Below are positions 1 through 8,878 of a stretch of DNA of 33,517 nt, piece by piece (the first letter of the stretch is position 1; each line of letters begins with the position of its first letter). The notes beneath the pieces were generated by a model. The model searched no databases. It was not told the DNA's origin and was given only the letters and a program-made list of their open reading frames with translations. The DNA comes from Terriglobia bacterium. Lineage in GTDB: Bacteria > Acidobacteriota > Terriglobia > Bryobacterales > Bryobacteraceae. The DNA is taken from positions 1 through 33,517 of the forward strand of contig JAIQFN010000067.1 in NCBI GenBank assembly GCA_020073265.1, read 5' to 3'. Position numbers and translations under genes: made by a program.

Positions 1-690
1 GGCACGCCGCGCAAGATGCTGCTGTGGGCCAATCGCAACGGATATTTTTACGTGCTGGATCGCGCTACCGGAAAATTCCTCACGGGCGCGCCCTACGCCA
101 AGGTGAATTGGTCCACTGGCCTGGACGAGAGCGGACGGCCGATGCGCGCTCCCAACGCCCGCCTGACTGCCGAAGGCGTCACGATTTACCCCAACGCGCT
201 GGGAGCCACCAACTGGTATTCTCCCTCCTACAGCCCGCGCACGAATTTGTTTTACGTGTCGAGCTGGCAGGACAGCCGCATGAACATGGGGAAGGTATCG
301 GTGGAGTTTGTCCCCGGACAGAACTACATGGGTGGCAGGTCACGAGGCGGCGTGCCGCCCACGCGGCATGGTGCTGAGAACACGCCAACGGAAGATTCCA
401 ACTACGGCGCCGTGCTGGCCATCGATCCCAACACCGGGCAGACCAAGTGGCAGTTCAAGATGACCGATCTAACCGCCAGCGGTGTGCTGACCACCGCATC
501 GGACCTACTTTTCGCGGGCGGCCGCGAAGGATATTTCTACGCGCTGGATGCCCGCAGCGGCGCCCAGCTTTGGAAAGCCAGCCTGGGCGGATCAGTGGAC
601 GCAGGTCCGATCGCCTATCGCGTGGGTGACAAGCAGTACATCTCCATCGCGGCCGGTCACAATCTGTTTACGTTTGCGTTGGGCCAATAG
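1..690 (+). CDS. PQQ-dependent alcohol/methanol-type dehydrogenase, C-terminal part (5' truncated)
   Basis: The reading frame is open from base 1 to the TAG at 688-690, so this is the last 229 residues of a longer quinoprotein; the usual family length is roughly 550-700 residues. Visible family signs are beta-propeller blade motifs of the tryptophan-docking type (AIDPNTGQTKW near residue 140; ALDARSGAQLW near residue 180), the stretch GATNWYSPSYSP around residue 67, and GVLTTASDLLFAGG near residue 161. Members oxidise alcohols or sugars in the periplasm using PQQ and pass electrons to cytochrome c or quinone. The downstream convergent gene encodes a cytochrome c domain protein, but it is on the other strand, so a functional pairing is only a guess. 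The substrate cannot be assigned because the N-terminal half with most active-site residues lies outside the window. Confidence 0.9.
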   Translation, partial: GTPRKMLLWANRNGYFYVLDRATGKFLTGAPYAKVNWSTGLDESGRPMRAPNARLTAEGVTIYPNALGATNWYSPSYSPRTNLFYVSSWQDSRMNMGKVSVEFVPGQNYMGGRSRGGVPPTRHGAENTPTEDSNYGAVLAIDPNTGQTKWQFKMTDLTASGVLTTASDLLFAGGREGYFYALDARSGAQLWKASLGGSVDAGPIAYRVGDKQYISIAAGHNLFTFALGQ

Positions 691-707
691 ACGGTGGAGG
701 GGCCGCG

Positions 708-2072
708 CTAAGGTTGACCGGGTGTCCCTGACGCACTGGCGGCGTTGCCCTCGCGAGCGCGAACCGGTCCAAGAATTTCCTTTGTGCCGGTTCCTGGTTC
801 CACGATAAAATCCATGAAGCCGTTCAGCATCTCATCCCAGGTCTGAGCCCCGGTCTGCACGTCTACGTTCGGATCGGGATTGGACACATTGTTCGCCGAG
901 TTGTCAAAGTGTCCGATGCACTCCAGGACCGTCCCGGCTGGAAGAAGCTTGGGCTGCGACAGGTAGTAGTTGATCTGCCAATGGAAATCGTAGCGAGGTA
1001 CGCGAAGCAGAATCTCAGACTCGCCGGTCGGATAGGTTGCTCGAACTTCAAAGTCCTTTCCGCGAAGATGCATGTGCGGCAGTACAGAGAGCAGCCTCGC
1101 GTCACGCTGCACGACCGCGCGCGCGTCGATCTCTTGATTGCCCGCTCGGGCCGGGATGGTGAAACGCTGATTGAAAACCAGCGCCGCCTTCACCTGCTGC
1201 TGGGGAGGCTGCTTCGCAAAGACGAATCCGATTCGCGTGCGATCCTGGGCGGGTTTCCCCGTCGCGGTGTAGTGAATCTGGAAGTGCAGGTCCGATCCGG
1301 CTTTGACCAGGCGCGCCTCGCCGGCCTTCAGGATGGGCGGACGTCCGCCGGGAACGAAGACTTCCAGCAGGTCGCCATTGGAAAACATGGGCGGTTCCAC
1401 GCCAGGCGTTCTCGTGTTCGGACGCCGTTGAGCGGTCCCGGCTCCCTCCAGTTCCGAGGGGCTGGCGGTGTATTCGCCGCGCTTCACGTTGTCTCCGCGG
1501 CCGGGCTCGCGCAGGGACGCAATGATGTGGTGCACCACGGATCGGTTGCTGGGATGAATCTCGACCGCCTGTACCCACTTGTCTTCGGTGAATCCGGTAG
1601 GCACGATGATGTACTGATAGGGGACGGCGCCGGTGGCCGGAATTTCAAACGGCTTCGGAAGCTCGACGATCGCATCGGGCCGGCCGATGCCCCAGTCCTC
1701 GCTAAAGCTCAGCGGCTTGGGTCCGTCCTTGGCGTTCCCTTCGAGCGCGCCCTGGTCCGACCAAGCCGCCAGCGTGTCGATCTCATTCTGAGGCAGAGAG
1801 CGGTCATTGAGAAAGTGGCCGTATTGCGGATCGGCGAACCAAGGCGGCATCTTCTTCTGCAGCACGGCAGCTCGGATGGCCTTGGCCCAGGGCCTGGCTT
1901 CCTGGTACGTCATCAGGGACATTGGGGCGATGTCTCCCGAGTGATGACATCCCTGGCAGCGATTCTGGAGGATGATCGCCACGTCCTTATAGAAGGTTAC
2001 TTCGGCGGCGATCGATGCCGAGGGGAGCAAGGCCCCGGCGGCAAGTGCGAGCATTACAAGTCTGGAGAGCAT
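708..2072 (-). CDS. Secreted cytochrome c / type II copper (PHM-like) monooxygenase-domain protein
   Basis: The product is 454 aa. The start at 2072 is chosen because GGAGG lies 4-5 bases upstream and a signal peptide follows directly (hydrophobic residues 4-23, ending SIAA). Residues about 24-115 form a cytochrome c domain with heme motif CQGCH (39-43) and Met-rich candidate axial ligands at 51/54. Residues about 150-425 resemble the two-domain copper type II ascorbate-dependent monooxygenase fold. They keep what look like all six copper ligands of peptidylglycine monooxygenase: HH 181-182, the His of HY at 267, HMH 333/335, and the Met of DEM at 415. The location should be periplasmic. The substrate is unknown; electrons could come through the attached heme instead of ascorbate. 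The frame stays open upstream to 2378, but that would overlap the divergent gene and lacks an RBS. Confidence 0.82.
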   Translation of the reverse strand: MLSRLVMLALAAGALLPSASIAAEVTFYKDVAIILQNRCQGCHHSGDIAPMSLMTYQEARPWAKAIRAAVLQKKMPPWFADPQYGHFLNDRSLPQNEIDTLAAWSDQGALEGNAKDGPKPLSFSEDWGIGRPDAIVELPKPFEIPATGAVPYQYIIVPTGFTEDKWVQAVEIHPSNRSVVHHIIASLREPGRGDNVKRGEYTASPSELEGAGTAQRRPNTRTPGVEPPMFSNGDLLEVFVPGGRPPILKAGEARLVKAGSDLHFQIHYTATGKPAQDRTRIGFVFAKQPPQQQVKAALVFNQRFTIPARAGNQEIDARAVVQRDARLLSVLPHMHLRGKDFEVRATYPTGESEILLRVPRYDFHWQINYYLSQPKLLPAGTVLECIGHFDNSANNVSNPDPNVDVQTGAQTWDEMLNGFMDFIVEPGTGTKEILGPVRAREGNAASASGTPGQP

Positions 2073-2091
2073 CTGGCCTCCCATCCATAGT

Positions 2092-2120
2092 ATTCTAAAT
2101 CGATTCAATGCGTACGGCAA
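2092..2120 (-). promoter_or_regulatory. Candidate sigma70-type promoter of the cytochrome c / copper protein gene
   Basis: On the minus strand TTGCCG (2120-2115) and TAGAAT (2097-2092) are separated by exactly 17 bases. Transcription would start about 7 bases later, leaving a very short leader that still includes the GGAGG before the start at 2072. Match quality is moderate and nothing else supports it. Confidence 0.35.
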
Positions 2121-2284
2121 CTCGGCTCCGAATTCTATCCGGTTTGTTCTTAAGGGCTTTACCAGCTCAGGCTTCCGAACACTTATCAAACCGATTCGGA
2201 ACGAGCAAGCCGGATCCCTGATAGAATGCCCTTTGCCGTCTTTCTGTGAGCTTGAAGGAAGCCGGCGTACCGAGAGGAGCTGTC

Positions 2285-4372
2285 GTGCATCGAAGGACTC
2301 TTTGTGCATTTGTTCTGGCGGCTGTCTACATCTGCAATGGCGCGGCGAACGCAGAGGTAGTCTCCGTCGAAAACTCAAATGTGGGAGTGACGCTCGATTT
2401 GAGCGAGCGCGGAATCGCTCTCACGAGCATTCGCAACAAAGCCAGCGGCGTCGAGCACCTGGCGGGCCGCTCACCGCTATTTGAGTTGTCAGCGAACGGC
2501 TTCGTCCTGCAGAGCAACAGCGGCGTAGCCGTCGACAAGTTCTCCCGCTCCGAAAAAGGCTCTGGCTTGACGATTCAGGCGCATGCCAAGGATCTGCCTT
2601 TGCAGATCGGCGTGGATATCACGCTACCGGCTGGAGAATCGGTAGCCGTCGTGCGAATCATGGTGACCAACACCGGCGCGAGGAAGTTGCCGCTCCGCGC
2701 CGTTGCGCCGAGCGTGAGGGGAATCGTGACGGCGGGGCCCGCTTCTGGGAGGATGGGGACGGTTCCAGCGGAGATCGGCGGTGTCGTGCAGCTCGAGAAC
2801 ACCGCGCCACCATCCACGCTGCGTCCGCAGGCGTATCCACCCACTGGAATGCCGGTCAGCGCCGACGTCGGCCTGCCGCGGACCATGAACTCCATGGAAG
2901 TGGCGAGCATCTACGATGCCGCCGGCACCGGCGGTCTGTTCTTCGCGGATATTGACGGCGACCTGGACAACGACATCGCGCCCATCGAGTTCAATCTGTC
3001 TGAATTCGGAGTTTCGGGCTACTGGGTTACGGACCTGGAAGCGGGCCAAAGTCAAAGCCTGCCCCGGTTCGCCATCGGCGTGCAATCCACCGGAGATTGG
3101 CACACCGCGGTGGACTACTACGTGTCGAAGCACCGGCCGCGCTGGAAATTCCCTTCGACGCCCGCGTGGTTCCGCGAGCAAGGCGCCATCTACGGGTATT
3201 CAGGAGGCGGCGCCGGCGCGATCTACCTGATGTACCCGGAAGAAGACCTGAAGCAGCGCATTGATTCGTTCCGTCAACTGCCCAAGCTCTTGAACGAGGC
3301 CCAGCGCCTGGGCACCAATATCGTTTACATCTGGGATTACTGGCAGGGCAACCCCGAACAAGGAAACCGTAACTATTTCGTGAAGGGCGACTACCTGCCG
3401 CGCCCGGATCTGGGAGGCATTCCGGCGTTCACCGAAGGCGTCAAGGCAGTGCATCAAAATGGCGGGAAGATCATCGTCTACGTGGAAGCGTTTATCATCA
3501 CGAACTCCTCGAAAATCGGGCATGAGAAAGGGCCCGAGTGGGGAGGCAGAAATGCGGCCGGCGATCTCTTTGCACACTACCGCAACAACTACTCGATGGT
3601 CGCGCCCTTCGTGCCTTGGCAGGACTACGTCGTGAAGGTCTGCGAACGGCTGGTCAAAGACTACGGCGTCGACGGAATTTTCCTGGACTCCTATGCCTAC
3701 CAGATGAACCAACCGATGCAAACGCGAGCCGAGGGCATCCTCTATACGGCTAAACAATACAGTCAGGGAGTGCTGACGCTGACGGATCGCGTGCGAAAGG
3801 CCATCCAAGCGATCAATCCGGACGCCGTCGTACTCGGCGAAACGACCGCCGGACCGATTGCCCGGCACTGGCACGGAGGTTTGAGCGCCGACTTTGCCTG
3901 GCGAGCGCAGGCGAATCAAGGCCGCATCCTGGCTTCGCCGGTCCGGTACGGAATTCCCGAAGTGAATTTCATCACCAGCGGGCGCACGTTGAACGAACTG
4001 AATCAGGTTTTCGCGGCGGGCCACAATCTGGCGCTGTGCGACGCGCAACTGCCTTGGGCTTCGTACGTCCGGCCGCTGGTCGAGATTCGTCAGAAATACA
4101 AGGACGCTCTGATCTACGGATCGCAATCCTACCAACCCGCCACGGGCAACGCGGATGTCGCGGCTTACTACTACGAAGGAACCGCCAACCGCGTAATAAC
4201 CGCAGTCAACATCTCATCGCAACGGCACTACGCCGGCGGCTTAAGCCTGCGAAGCAGTGACGCTAACTCGGTGTGGCAGGATTTGGTGACAGGCGAGACC
4301 TTCAAAGCTCAGGATGCCAGGCTGGCGATGCACATTCCGCCTGAAGGGCTGCGGATACTGGTCCGAAAATAG
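2285..4372 (+). CDS. Secreted TIM-barrel glycoside hydrolase-like protein (DUF6259-like)
   Basis: The product is 695 aa. GTG at 2285 is preferred over the upstream GTG at 2246 because GAGGAG sits about 5 bases before it and the product then begins with a clean signal peptide (MHRRTLCAFVLAAV, ending near ANA). Residues about 24-280 are beta-rich, like the N-terminal sandwich of GH36-type or endo-alpha-N-acetylgalactosaminidase-like enzymes. The remainder reads as a (beta/alpha)8 barrel with IVYIWDYW, GGKIIVYVEAF, DGIFLDSYA (Asp468) and VVLGETTAG (Glu519), spaced as a possible nucleophile and acid/base. A short beta-rich C-terminal domain follows. It probably acts on polysaccharide or glycoconjugate outside the cytoplasm. 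The exact family and substrate are not certain from sequence alone. It is divergent from the cytochrome c / copper gene with a 212-bp shared upstream region. Confidence 0.75.
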   Translation: MHRRTLCAFVLAAVYICNGAANAEVVSVENSNVGVTLDLSERGIALTSIRNKASGVEHLAGRSPLFELSANGFVLQSNSGVAVDKFSRSEKGSGLTIQAHAKDLPLQIGVDITLPAGESVAVVRIMVTNTGARKLPLRAVAPSVRGIVTAGPASGRMGTVPAEIGGVVQLENTAPPSTLRPQAYPPTGMPVSADVGLPRTMNSMEVASIYDAAGTGGLFFADIDGDLDNDIAPIEFNLSEFGVSGYWVTDLEAGQSQSLPRFAIGVQSTGDWHTAVDYYVSKHRPRWKFPSTPAWFREQGAIYGYSGGGAGAIYLMYPEEDLKQRIDSFRQLPKLLNEAQRLGTNIVYIWDYWQGNPEQGNRNYFVKGDYLPRPDLGGIPAFTEGVKAVHQNGGKIIVYVEAFIITNSSKIGHEKGPEWGGRNAAGDLFAHYRNNYSMVAPFVPWQDYVVKVCERLVKDYGVDGIFLDSYAYQMNQPMQTRAEGILYTAKQYSQGVLTLTDRVRKAIQAINPDAVVLGETTAGPIARHWHGGLSADFAWRAQANQGRILASPVRYGIPEVNFITSGRTLNELNQVFAAGHNLALCDAQLPWASYVRPLVEIRQKYKDALIYGSQSYQPATGNADVAAYYYEGTANRVITAVNISSQRHYAGGLSLRSSDANSVWQDLVTGETFKAQDARLAMHIPPEGLRILVRK

Positions 4373-4397
4373 TCTGTGCGAGGGCGCCTGGCCGGCC

Positions 4398-5633
4398 TCA
4401 CTCGTATCGCAGAGCTTCGATGGGGTCGAGAAACGCGGCTTTGCGAGCCGGATAGAATCCAAAAGATACTCCTACCAGCGCGGAAAAAACGAACGCCAGC
4501 AGAATCGAGCTGGCGCTGACCAGCGTGGACCACTTCGCGAAATGAGAGATGAGCGCCGAGGCGCACAGCCCTACCGCAATGCCGGCGACACCGCCCAAGA
4601 CCGACAGCGTCACGGATTCGATGAGGAACTGCGACAGGATATCGCGCGTTTTGCCACCCACGGCAAGCCGGAGACCGATTTCACGCGTGCGTTCGGTCAC
4701 GGACACCAGCATGATGTTCATGATGCCGATTCCGCCGACGATCAAGGACACCGAAGCAATGGCGCCCAAAAGCAGCGACATCACTTGCGCCGAGCCCTCC
4801 TGCGCGGCGAAGATTTCCGTCAAGTTCCTTATGGTGAAGTCGTCTTCCTGATCGGGCTGGAGCCGGTGGCGCTGCCGCAGCAGCAGTTCCATTTCTTCCT
4901 GGGCCTGCTGCATCATCTGTGGACCCGCCGCCTGCACCAGCATGGAACCGACCGCTCGCGCATTGGCGCGGCTGACCCCGAGCACGTCGCGCTTGGCGGT
5001 GGAAAGCGGAATCAGGATGATGTCGTCCTGGTCCTGTCCGGTTGGCGACTGGCCTTTGGGAGCGAGCACGCCCACCACCGTGAAGGGCGTGTTCTTGATG
5101 CGGATCGCCTGGCCCACTGGATCGGCATCTCCAAACAAGTTTTGAACCACGGTCTGGCCGAGCATGGCGACTCGGGACGATGACTCCACGTCCTGAGCGA
5201 TGAGCGGCCGGCCTGCCATGGTCGTCAAATCGCGGATGGTAAGGTACTCGGGAGTGGTCCCCATGATGCCGGTGGCCCAGTTGCTGTTCCCGAAGGTGAC
5301 TTGCGCGGCCCCGCGGCTGGCGGGCGCCACCACCGCAACGGCGGGACACTCCGCCTGGATGGCTTTGGCATCATCCTCAGTAAGCGTCACGGTGGCGCCA
5401 CTGCCCAGCCGGATGCCGCTGGTCGTGATGCTTCCGGGAACCACCAGGATCAGGTTGCTGCCTATGCTCTGGATTTGTTGTTGAATTCTAGCGGTAGCTC
5501 CCGAGCCGACCGCCACCATGGCGATGACCGCCGCCACACCGATGATGATGCCCAGCATGGTGAGCGCCGAACGCATGCGATTCACGCGGAGAGCGCCAAA
5601 AGCAACACCAACGCTAGCCAGTATTTTCTTCAT
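4398..5633 (-). CDS. MacB-type ABC transporter permease
   Basis: The product is 411 aa. The start at 5633 overlaps the stop of the ATPase gene in an ATGA (5630-5633), implying translational coupling. The layout is classic for MacB/FtsX-like permeases: a first membrane segment near residues 20-42 (MLGIIIGVAAVIAMVAVGSG), a large periplasmic domain of about 230 residues, then three C-terminal segments from about residue 290 with VGGIGIMNIMLVSVTERTRE and ending FYPARKAAFLDPIEALRYE. The ATPase is a separate polypeptide here, unlike E. coli MacB. With the membrane-fusion protein upstream it should form a tripartite exporter for a drug, peptide, lipid or siderophore. No outer-membrane TolC partner is in the window. 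Confidence 0.93.
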   Translation of the reverse strand: MKKILASVGVAFGALRVNRMRSALTMLGIIIGVAAVIAMVAVGSGATARIQQQIQSIGSNLILVVPGSITTSGIRLGSGATVTLTEDDAKAIQAECPAVAVVAPASRGAAQVTFGNSNWATGIMGTTPEYLTIRDLTTMAGRPLIAQDVESSSRVAMLGQTVVQNLFGDADPVGQAIRIKNTPFTVVGVLAPKGQSPTGQDQDDIILIPLSTAKRDVLGVSRANARAVGSMLVQAAGPQMMQQAQEEMELLLRQRHRLQPDQEDDFTIRNLTEIFAAQEGSAQVMSLLLGAIASVSLIVGGIGIMNIMLVSVTERTREIGLRLAVGGKTRDILSQFLIESVTLSVLGGVAGIAVGLCASALISHFAKWSTLVSASSILLAFVFSALVGVSFGFYPARKAAFLDPIEALRYE

Positions 5634-6364
5634 ATCGCTGCGAGCTCCTGCTCGGCCTGATGCGCCTGCCGCGGGTGCATGATTTGCACGTCTTCGACGA
5701 CCTCGCCGTCGCGAAGCGTAATGTTGCGATTCGCGAATTCCGCGATGTCCCGCTCGTGCGTGACGATGATGACGGTGATGCCCGCTTCCCGGTTCAGCCG
5801 CTGGAAAATTCCCATGATCTCGAAACTCGTTCGAGTATCCAGCGCGCCGGTGGGCTCGTCGGCGAGAATGATGCGCGGGCGATTCACCAGCGACCGGGCG
5901 ATGGCCACGCGCTGTTGTTGTCCGCCGGAGAGCTGGCTGGGACGATGCTCTTCCCAACCGGCCAGGCCGACCTCATGCAACGCCTCGACTGCGCGTGCGC
6001 GGCGATCCCGCGCTGACACGTCGGCGTACAGCAGCGGCAATGCGACGTTCTCCACCGCGCTGGTCCGCGCCAGCAGATTGAACTGCTGGAAGACGAAGCC
6101 TATTTTCCGGCTCCGGATTTCGGCGAGCTCATCGCGGTCGAGTTCGTCCACGGCGATGTCATCCAGCCAGTAGGTGCCCGAGCTAGGCTTGTCCAGGCAG
6201 CCGAGGATGTTCATGAGCGTCGACTTGCCGGAACCCGAGGGACCCATGATCGCCACAAAGTCGCCGCGCTCGATGTCCAGCGAGATGCCCTTCAGCACGT
6301 GCGCGGTGATCTCGCCCAGCTTATAATCCTTGACCAGATCTCGAATGTGAACGATCGCTGCCAT
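5630..6364 (-). CDS. MacB/LolD-type ABC transporter ATP-binding protein
   Basis: The product is 244 aa. Motifs in order are Walker A GPSGSGKST at residues 41-49, Q-loop FVFQQFN near 92, signature LSGGQQQRVAIAR near 144, Walker B IILADEPTGALD near 164, and the switch His in IVTHERD. The sequence belongs to the MacB/LolD/FtsE subgroup. It lies 15 bases downstream of the membrane-fusion protein and overlaps the permease start by 4 bases, so the three are one operon. It powers export of a substrate from the inner membrane or periplasm. A C-terminal extension rich in H, Q and E follows the core domain. Confidence 0.95.
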   Translation of the reverse strand: MAAIVHIRDLVKDYKLGEITAHVLKGISLDIERGDFVAIMGPSGSGKSTLMNILGCLDKPSSGTYWLDDIAVDELDRDELAEIRSRKIGFVFQQFNLLARTSAVENVALPLLYADVSARDRRARAVEALHEVGLAGWEEHRPSQLSGGQQQRVAIARSLVNRPRIILADEPTGALDTRTSFEIMGIFQRLNREAGITVIIVTHERDIAEFANRNITLRDGEVVEDVQIMHPRQAHQAEQELAAI

Positions 6365-6379
6365 GGCCTGGACCCTTGT

Positions 6380-7912
6380 TCAAAAGCGCGGACCTCGTCC
6401 GCCCCCGCCGCCCGGCATTGGCGTGGAGGTTGTTGCGCTGCTCTGCGCTTTGGTCGAAAACGCGGCGGTCACGACCTCCGCACCCGGCTTCAAATCGCCG
6501 CCGGCAACTTCCGTGACCACTCCATCCGTGAGGCCGGTCTGGATGCGGACGGAGGCCAGTTCCCCATTCTTCTGGAGCAGCCATACGGTCGGGGCCGGTG
6601 CCACGCGGCGGCCGGCGCGACCCGGCTGAGCAACGGCCGGCTGTGCGGCTTGCGGCGGCCGGAATCGCAGCGCGGCGTTGGGGACCCTCAACACGTTCGC
6701 ATGACTGTCCACCAGAACCCTGACATTGGCCGTCATGCCGGGGAACAGCTTCAAGTCCTGGTTTGAGACCGAGATCACCACGTCATACGTGATCACGTTC
6801 TGGACGTTAATAGCGGCTTGCCGGATCTGCCAAACCTCGCCGCGGAAAGTTTCACCCGGGTAGGCGTCCACTGTAAACGTGGCCGGCTGGTTTAGTTTCA
6901 CGCGGCTGACGTCGGCCTCCGAGACGTTGGTGTCCACCTGCATTTTGGTGAGATCCTGCGCGATCAGAAACAGCGTCGGCGCCTGCAGGCTCGCGGCCAC
7001 GGTCTGTCCCACATCCACATTTCGCGAGACCACGACGCCGTCGACGGGCGCACGAATATAGGTGTGGTCGAGATTCAGTTGCGCCTGGTCGAGCGTGGCC
7101 TGGGCTTGGTTCACCTGGGCTTCGGCGGAGGCCAATAGCGTCTGCGCCACTTCGAATCCGGCTTTGGCGGAGTTCACGTTCTCCTGCGCCGCCTGCTGGC
7201 CGGCTTCAGCGGCTGTTTCCTCAGCCACCGCGGAGTTGTACGAGTTGTGAGCCGTGTCCAGATCCTCCGGCGAGATTATGCCCTCTTTCGCCAGTGGGAC
7301 GCGCCGGTCGTATTTCACCTTGTTATCCTGTACGGCGACCTGGGCCTTCAGAACATTGGCCTGAGCGCTGGCGACATTCGCGTTCGCGGTCGCCTCTTCG
7401 GCCCGCGCTTTCGCCACCCCGGCTTTGGCATTCAGAGCCGCCGCTTTCGCCGCCTCGAGCGTAGCCTTCGCTTGATTCACCTGCGCTTGAAAAAGCTGCG
7501 GGTCGATGCGAGCCACTAACTGGTTCTTCTTCACGGGAGTATTGAAGTCCGCGTGCAGCTCCGAGATATTGCCGGAAACCTGAGACCCCACTTGCACGGA
7601 GACCACCGCATTGAGGCTCCCGGTCGCCGTGACAGTAGCTTCAATGTCGCCTCGGTCGACTGAGGCGGTGCGGTATTCCATGTCCTTTTGTCCGCGGAGC
7701 AGCGCCCAGGCTCCTAGCGCGATGGCAACGATTGCAGCTCCAAGGAACCACCACTTGCGCGCGATTCTTTTTCTAGCGTGCTTTCTAGGCGACACGTGAA
7801 CTTCGCGCGGTTCGACCTGAGGCTCGGCGACGGCCGGCCACCCGTTGGATGCGGGCTCGGCACGTTTGGAGCTTGCCTCGGATTCTGTCGATTTCAGGTC
7901 TGTCGTCGCCAT
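6380..7912 (-). CDS. MacA-like membrane-fusion protein (HlyD/RND adaptor family)
   Basis: The product is 510 aa, longer than most MacA proteins (about 370). It has a cytoplasmic N-terminal tail of about 50 residues and a single membrane segment near residues 52-68 (WWFLGAAIVAIALGAWALL). A lipoyl-like half-domain follows (GSLNAVVSVQVGSQVSGNI), then a long alanine-rich coiled-coil hairpin around residues 120-280 built of A/Q/N heptads, then the second lipoyl half (YIRAPVDGVVVSRNVDVGQTV). A beta-barrel and membrane-proximal domain follow, and a Gly/Arg-rich tail ends the protein. It should bridge the MacB-type permease to an outer-membrane channel. The gene follows the vWFA gene by 21 bases and precedes the ATPase by 15. 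Confidence 0.93.
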   Translation of the reverse strand: MATTDLKSTESEASSKRAEPASNGWPAVAEPQVEPREVHVSPRKHARKRIARKWWFLGAAIVAIALGAWALLRGQKDMEYRTASVDRGDIEATVTATGSLNAVVSVQVGSQVSGNISELHADFNTPVKKNQLVARIDPQLFQAQVNQAKATLEAAKAAALNAKAGVAKARAEEATANANVASAQANVLKAQVAVQDNKVKYDRRVPLAKEGIISPEDLDTAHNSYNSAVAEETAAEAGQQAAQENVNSAKAGFEVAQTLLASAEAQVNQAQATLDQAQLNLDHTYIRAPVDGVVVSRNVDVGQTVAASLQAPTLFLIAQDLTKMQVDTNVSEADVSRVKLNQPATFTVDAYPGETFRGEVWQIRQAAINVQNVITYDVVISVSNQDLKLFPGMTANVRVLVDSHANVLRVPNAALRFRPPQAAQPAVAQPGRAGRRVAPAPTVWLLQKNGELASVRIQTGLTDGVVTEVAGGDLKPGAEVVTAAFSTKAQSSATTSTPMPGGGGGRGPRF

Positions 7913-7933
7913 AGTCGTCTCCCGAGTTGCGGC

Positions 7934-8878
7934 CTAACGCTCTCGCCGTGGGGATACAGGCGCCTGCGCTCGGGCGGGCACCCACACCTTGTCCGGCGCC
8001 ATGAGTTCCACGTTGGCAATCTTGGATTTGACAACTACCGATTGGAAGCCCGACGCCTCCTGGGGCTGCGCCAGGAACTCCACCAGGTATTGGTTCACCA
8101 GGTGGTCCCCTATGTCAGACAGAAAAGGCGCGAGTGACCGCAACGGCTCCGGCCCAATGAAATAGGCTTCGCCGCCGGTTTCGTACGCTACGTGCGCCAG
8201 GTGAACCTGGCCGGAGTGGATTTCCGAATAGTCGCTGCTTTGGTAGTCAGCGCTGGGATGGTAGATCGCGTACACAATCACTCCGGCGCGCTCGGCGGCG
8301 TCGATCGCTCTTTCGGCGGAAATATCCGGCACCGCGTCGTTGGCCGCCGGATCGATCCCATTGGCGATCATCAGCACGGCATGTCGCGATGAATTCTGCG
8401 GCCAGCGCTGGATGAGGTCCGTAAGGGCCGCAAACGGATTCGCGGCTTTGCTTCCGGAGGGAGTGGTGAGAGCCTGAATGGCCCGGGCCCGGTCCTTGGT
8501 TGGATTCTCGAGCACCTCCAGGGACCCATTGCGGATGTAGGCGACGCCGATCGCGGTGGTGGCCGCTTGCAAGCTGACAAAGCGGCGAAGCTCGTCGAAC
8601 TTCGGACCAAATTCGCAATTGGAACAATCGTCCACCAGCAGAAACAGTTCGAGACCCGCCCGGTCGCCCTCTAGCGGAATGAAGTTGGTGACCTGTAGCG
8701 GTTCATATTTCCCGGTCATCACGATCAAGTCGTTTGGCGTGAACGTTTGAGGCGCACCAACGTGGTGATGCGCTACCGTGACCACCATGTGGGCGGGAAC
8801 GCCTGTGGGGGTGTTGTCCGCAGCCAGTGCGACCGCACTGCTTAGCGCGATAGTCGCCATCAATATTCGAGTAAACAT
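7934..8878 (-). CDS. Secreted vWFA-domain protein (acidobacterial vWFA-related family)
   Basis: The product is 314 aa. The start at 8878 is supported by AGGAGG 4 bases upstream and a signal peptide (MFTRILMATIALSSAVALAA). Residues about 70-240 resemble a von Willebrand A fold: a hydrophobic strand LELFLLVDDCSNC with the acidic metal-site position, then VLMIANGID and VIVYAIYHPS strands. The metal-site motif DxSxS reads DCSNC, so its last serine is a cysteine. The family, common in Acidobacteria, is exported, and its function is not established. It is the first gene of the operon with the MacAB-like exporter, so it may be an extracytoplasmic partner or cargo of that machine; this is inference. 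Confidence 0.75.
   Translation of the reverse strand: MFTRILMATIALSSAVALAADNTPTGVPAHMVVTVAHHHVGAPQTFTPNDLIVMTGKYEPLQVTNFIPLEGDRAGLELFLLVDDCSNCEFGPKFDELRRFVSLQAATTAIGVAYIRNGSLEVLENPTKDRARAIQALTTPSGSKAANPFAALTDLIQRWPQNSSRHAVLMIANGIDPAANDAVPDISAERAIDAAERAGVIVYAIYHPSADYQSSDYSEIHSGQVHLAHVAYETGGEAYFIGPEPLRSLAPFLSDIGDHLVNQYLVEFLAQPQEASGFQSVVVKSKIANVELMAPDKVWVPARAQAPVSPRRER

Noticed and set aside
909-2090. Long plus-strand open frame of 393 codons
   Set aside because: It is antisense to the cytochrome c / copper protein gene, which has a ribosome binding site, a signal peptide and recognisable motifs. High GC content keeps the opposite frame open; its translation shows no family pattern.
2073-2378. 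N-terminal extension of the cytochrome c / copper protein
   Set aside because: The extra 102 codons are rich in Arg and Cys and overlap the divergent gene's start and signal peptide; the start at 2072 has the ribosome binding site.
3200-4135. Minus-strand open frame of 311 codons
   Set aside because: It is antisense to the glycosidase-like gene, with His/Arg/Val-rich composition typical of opposite-strand shadows.
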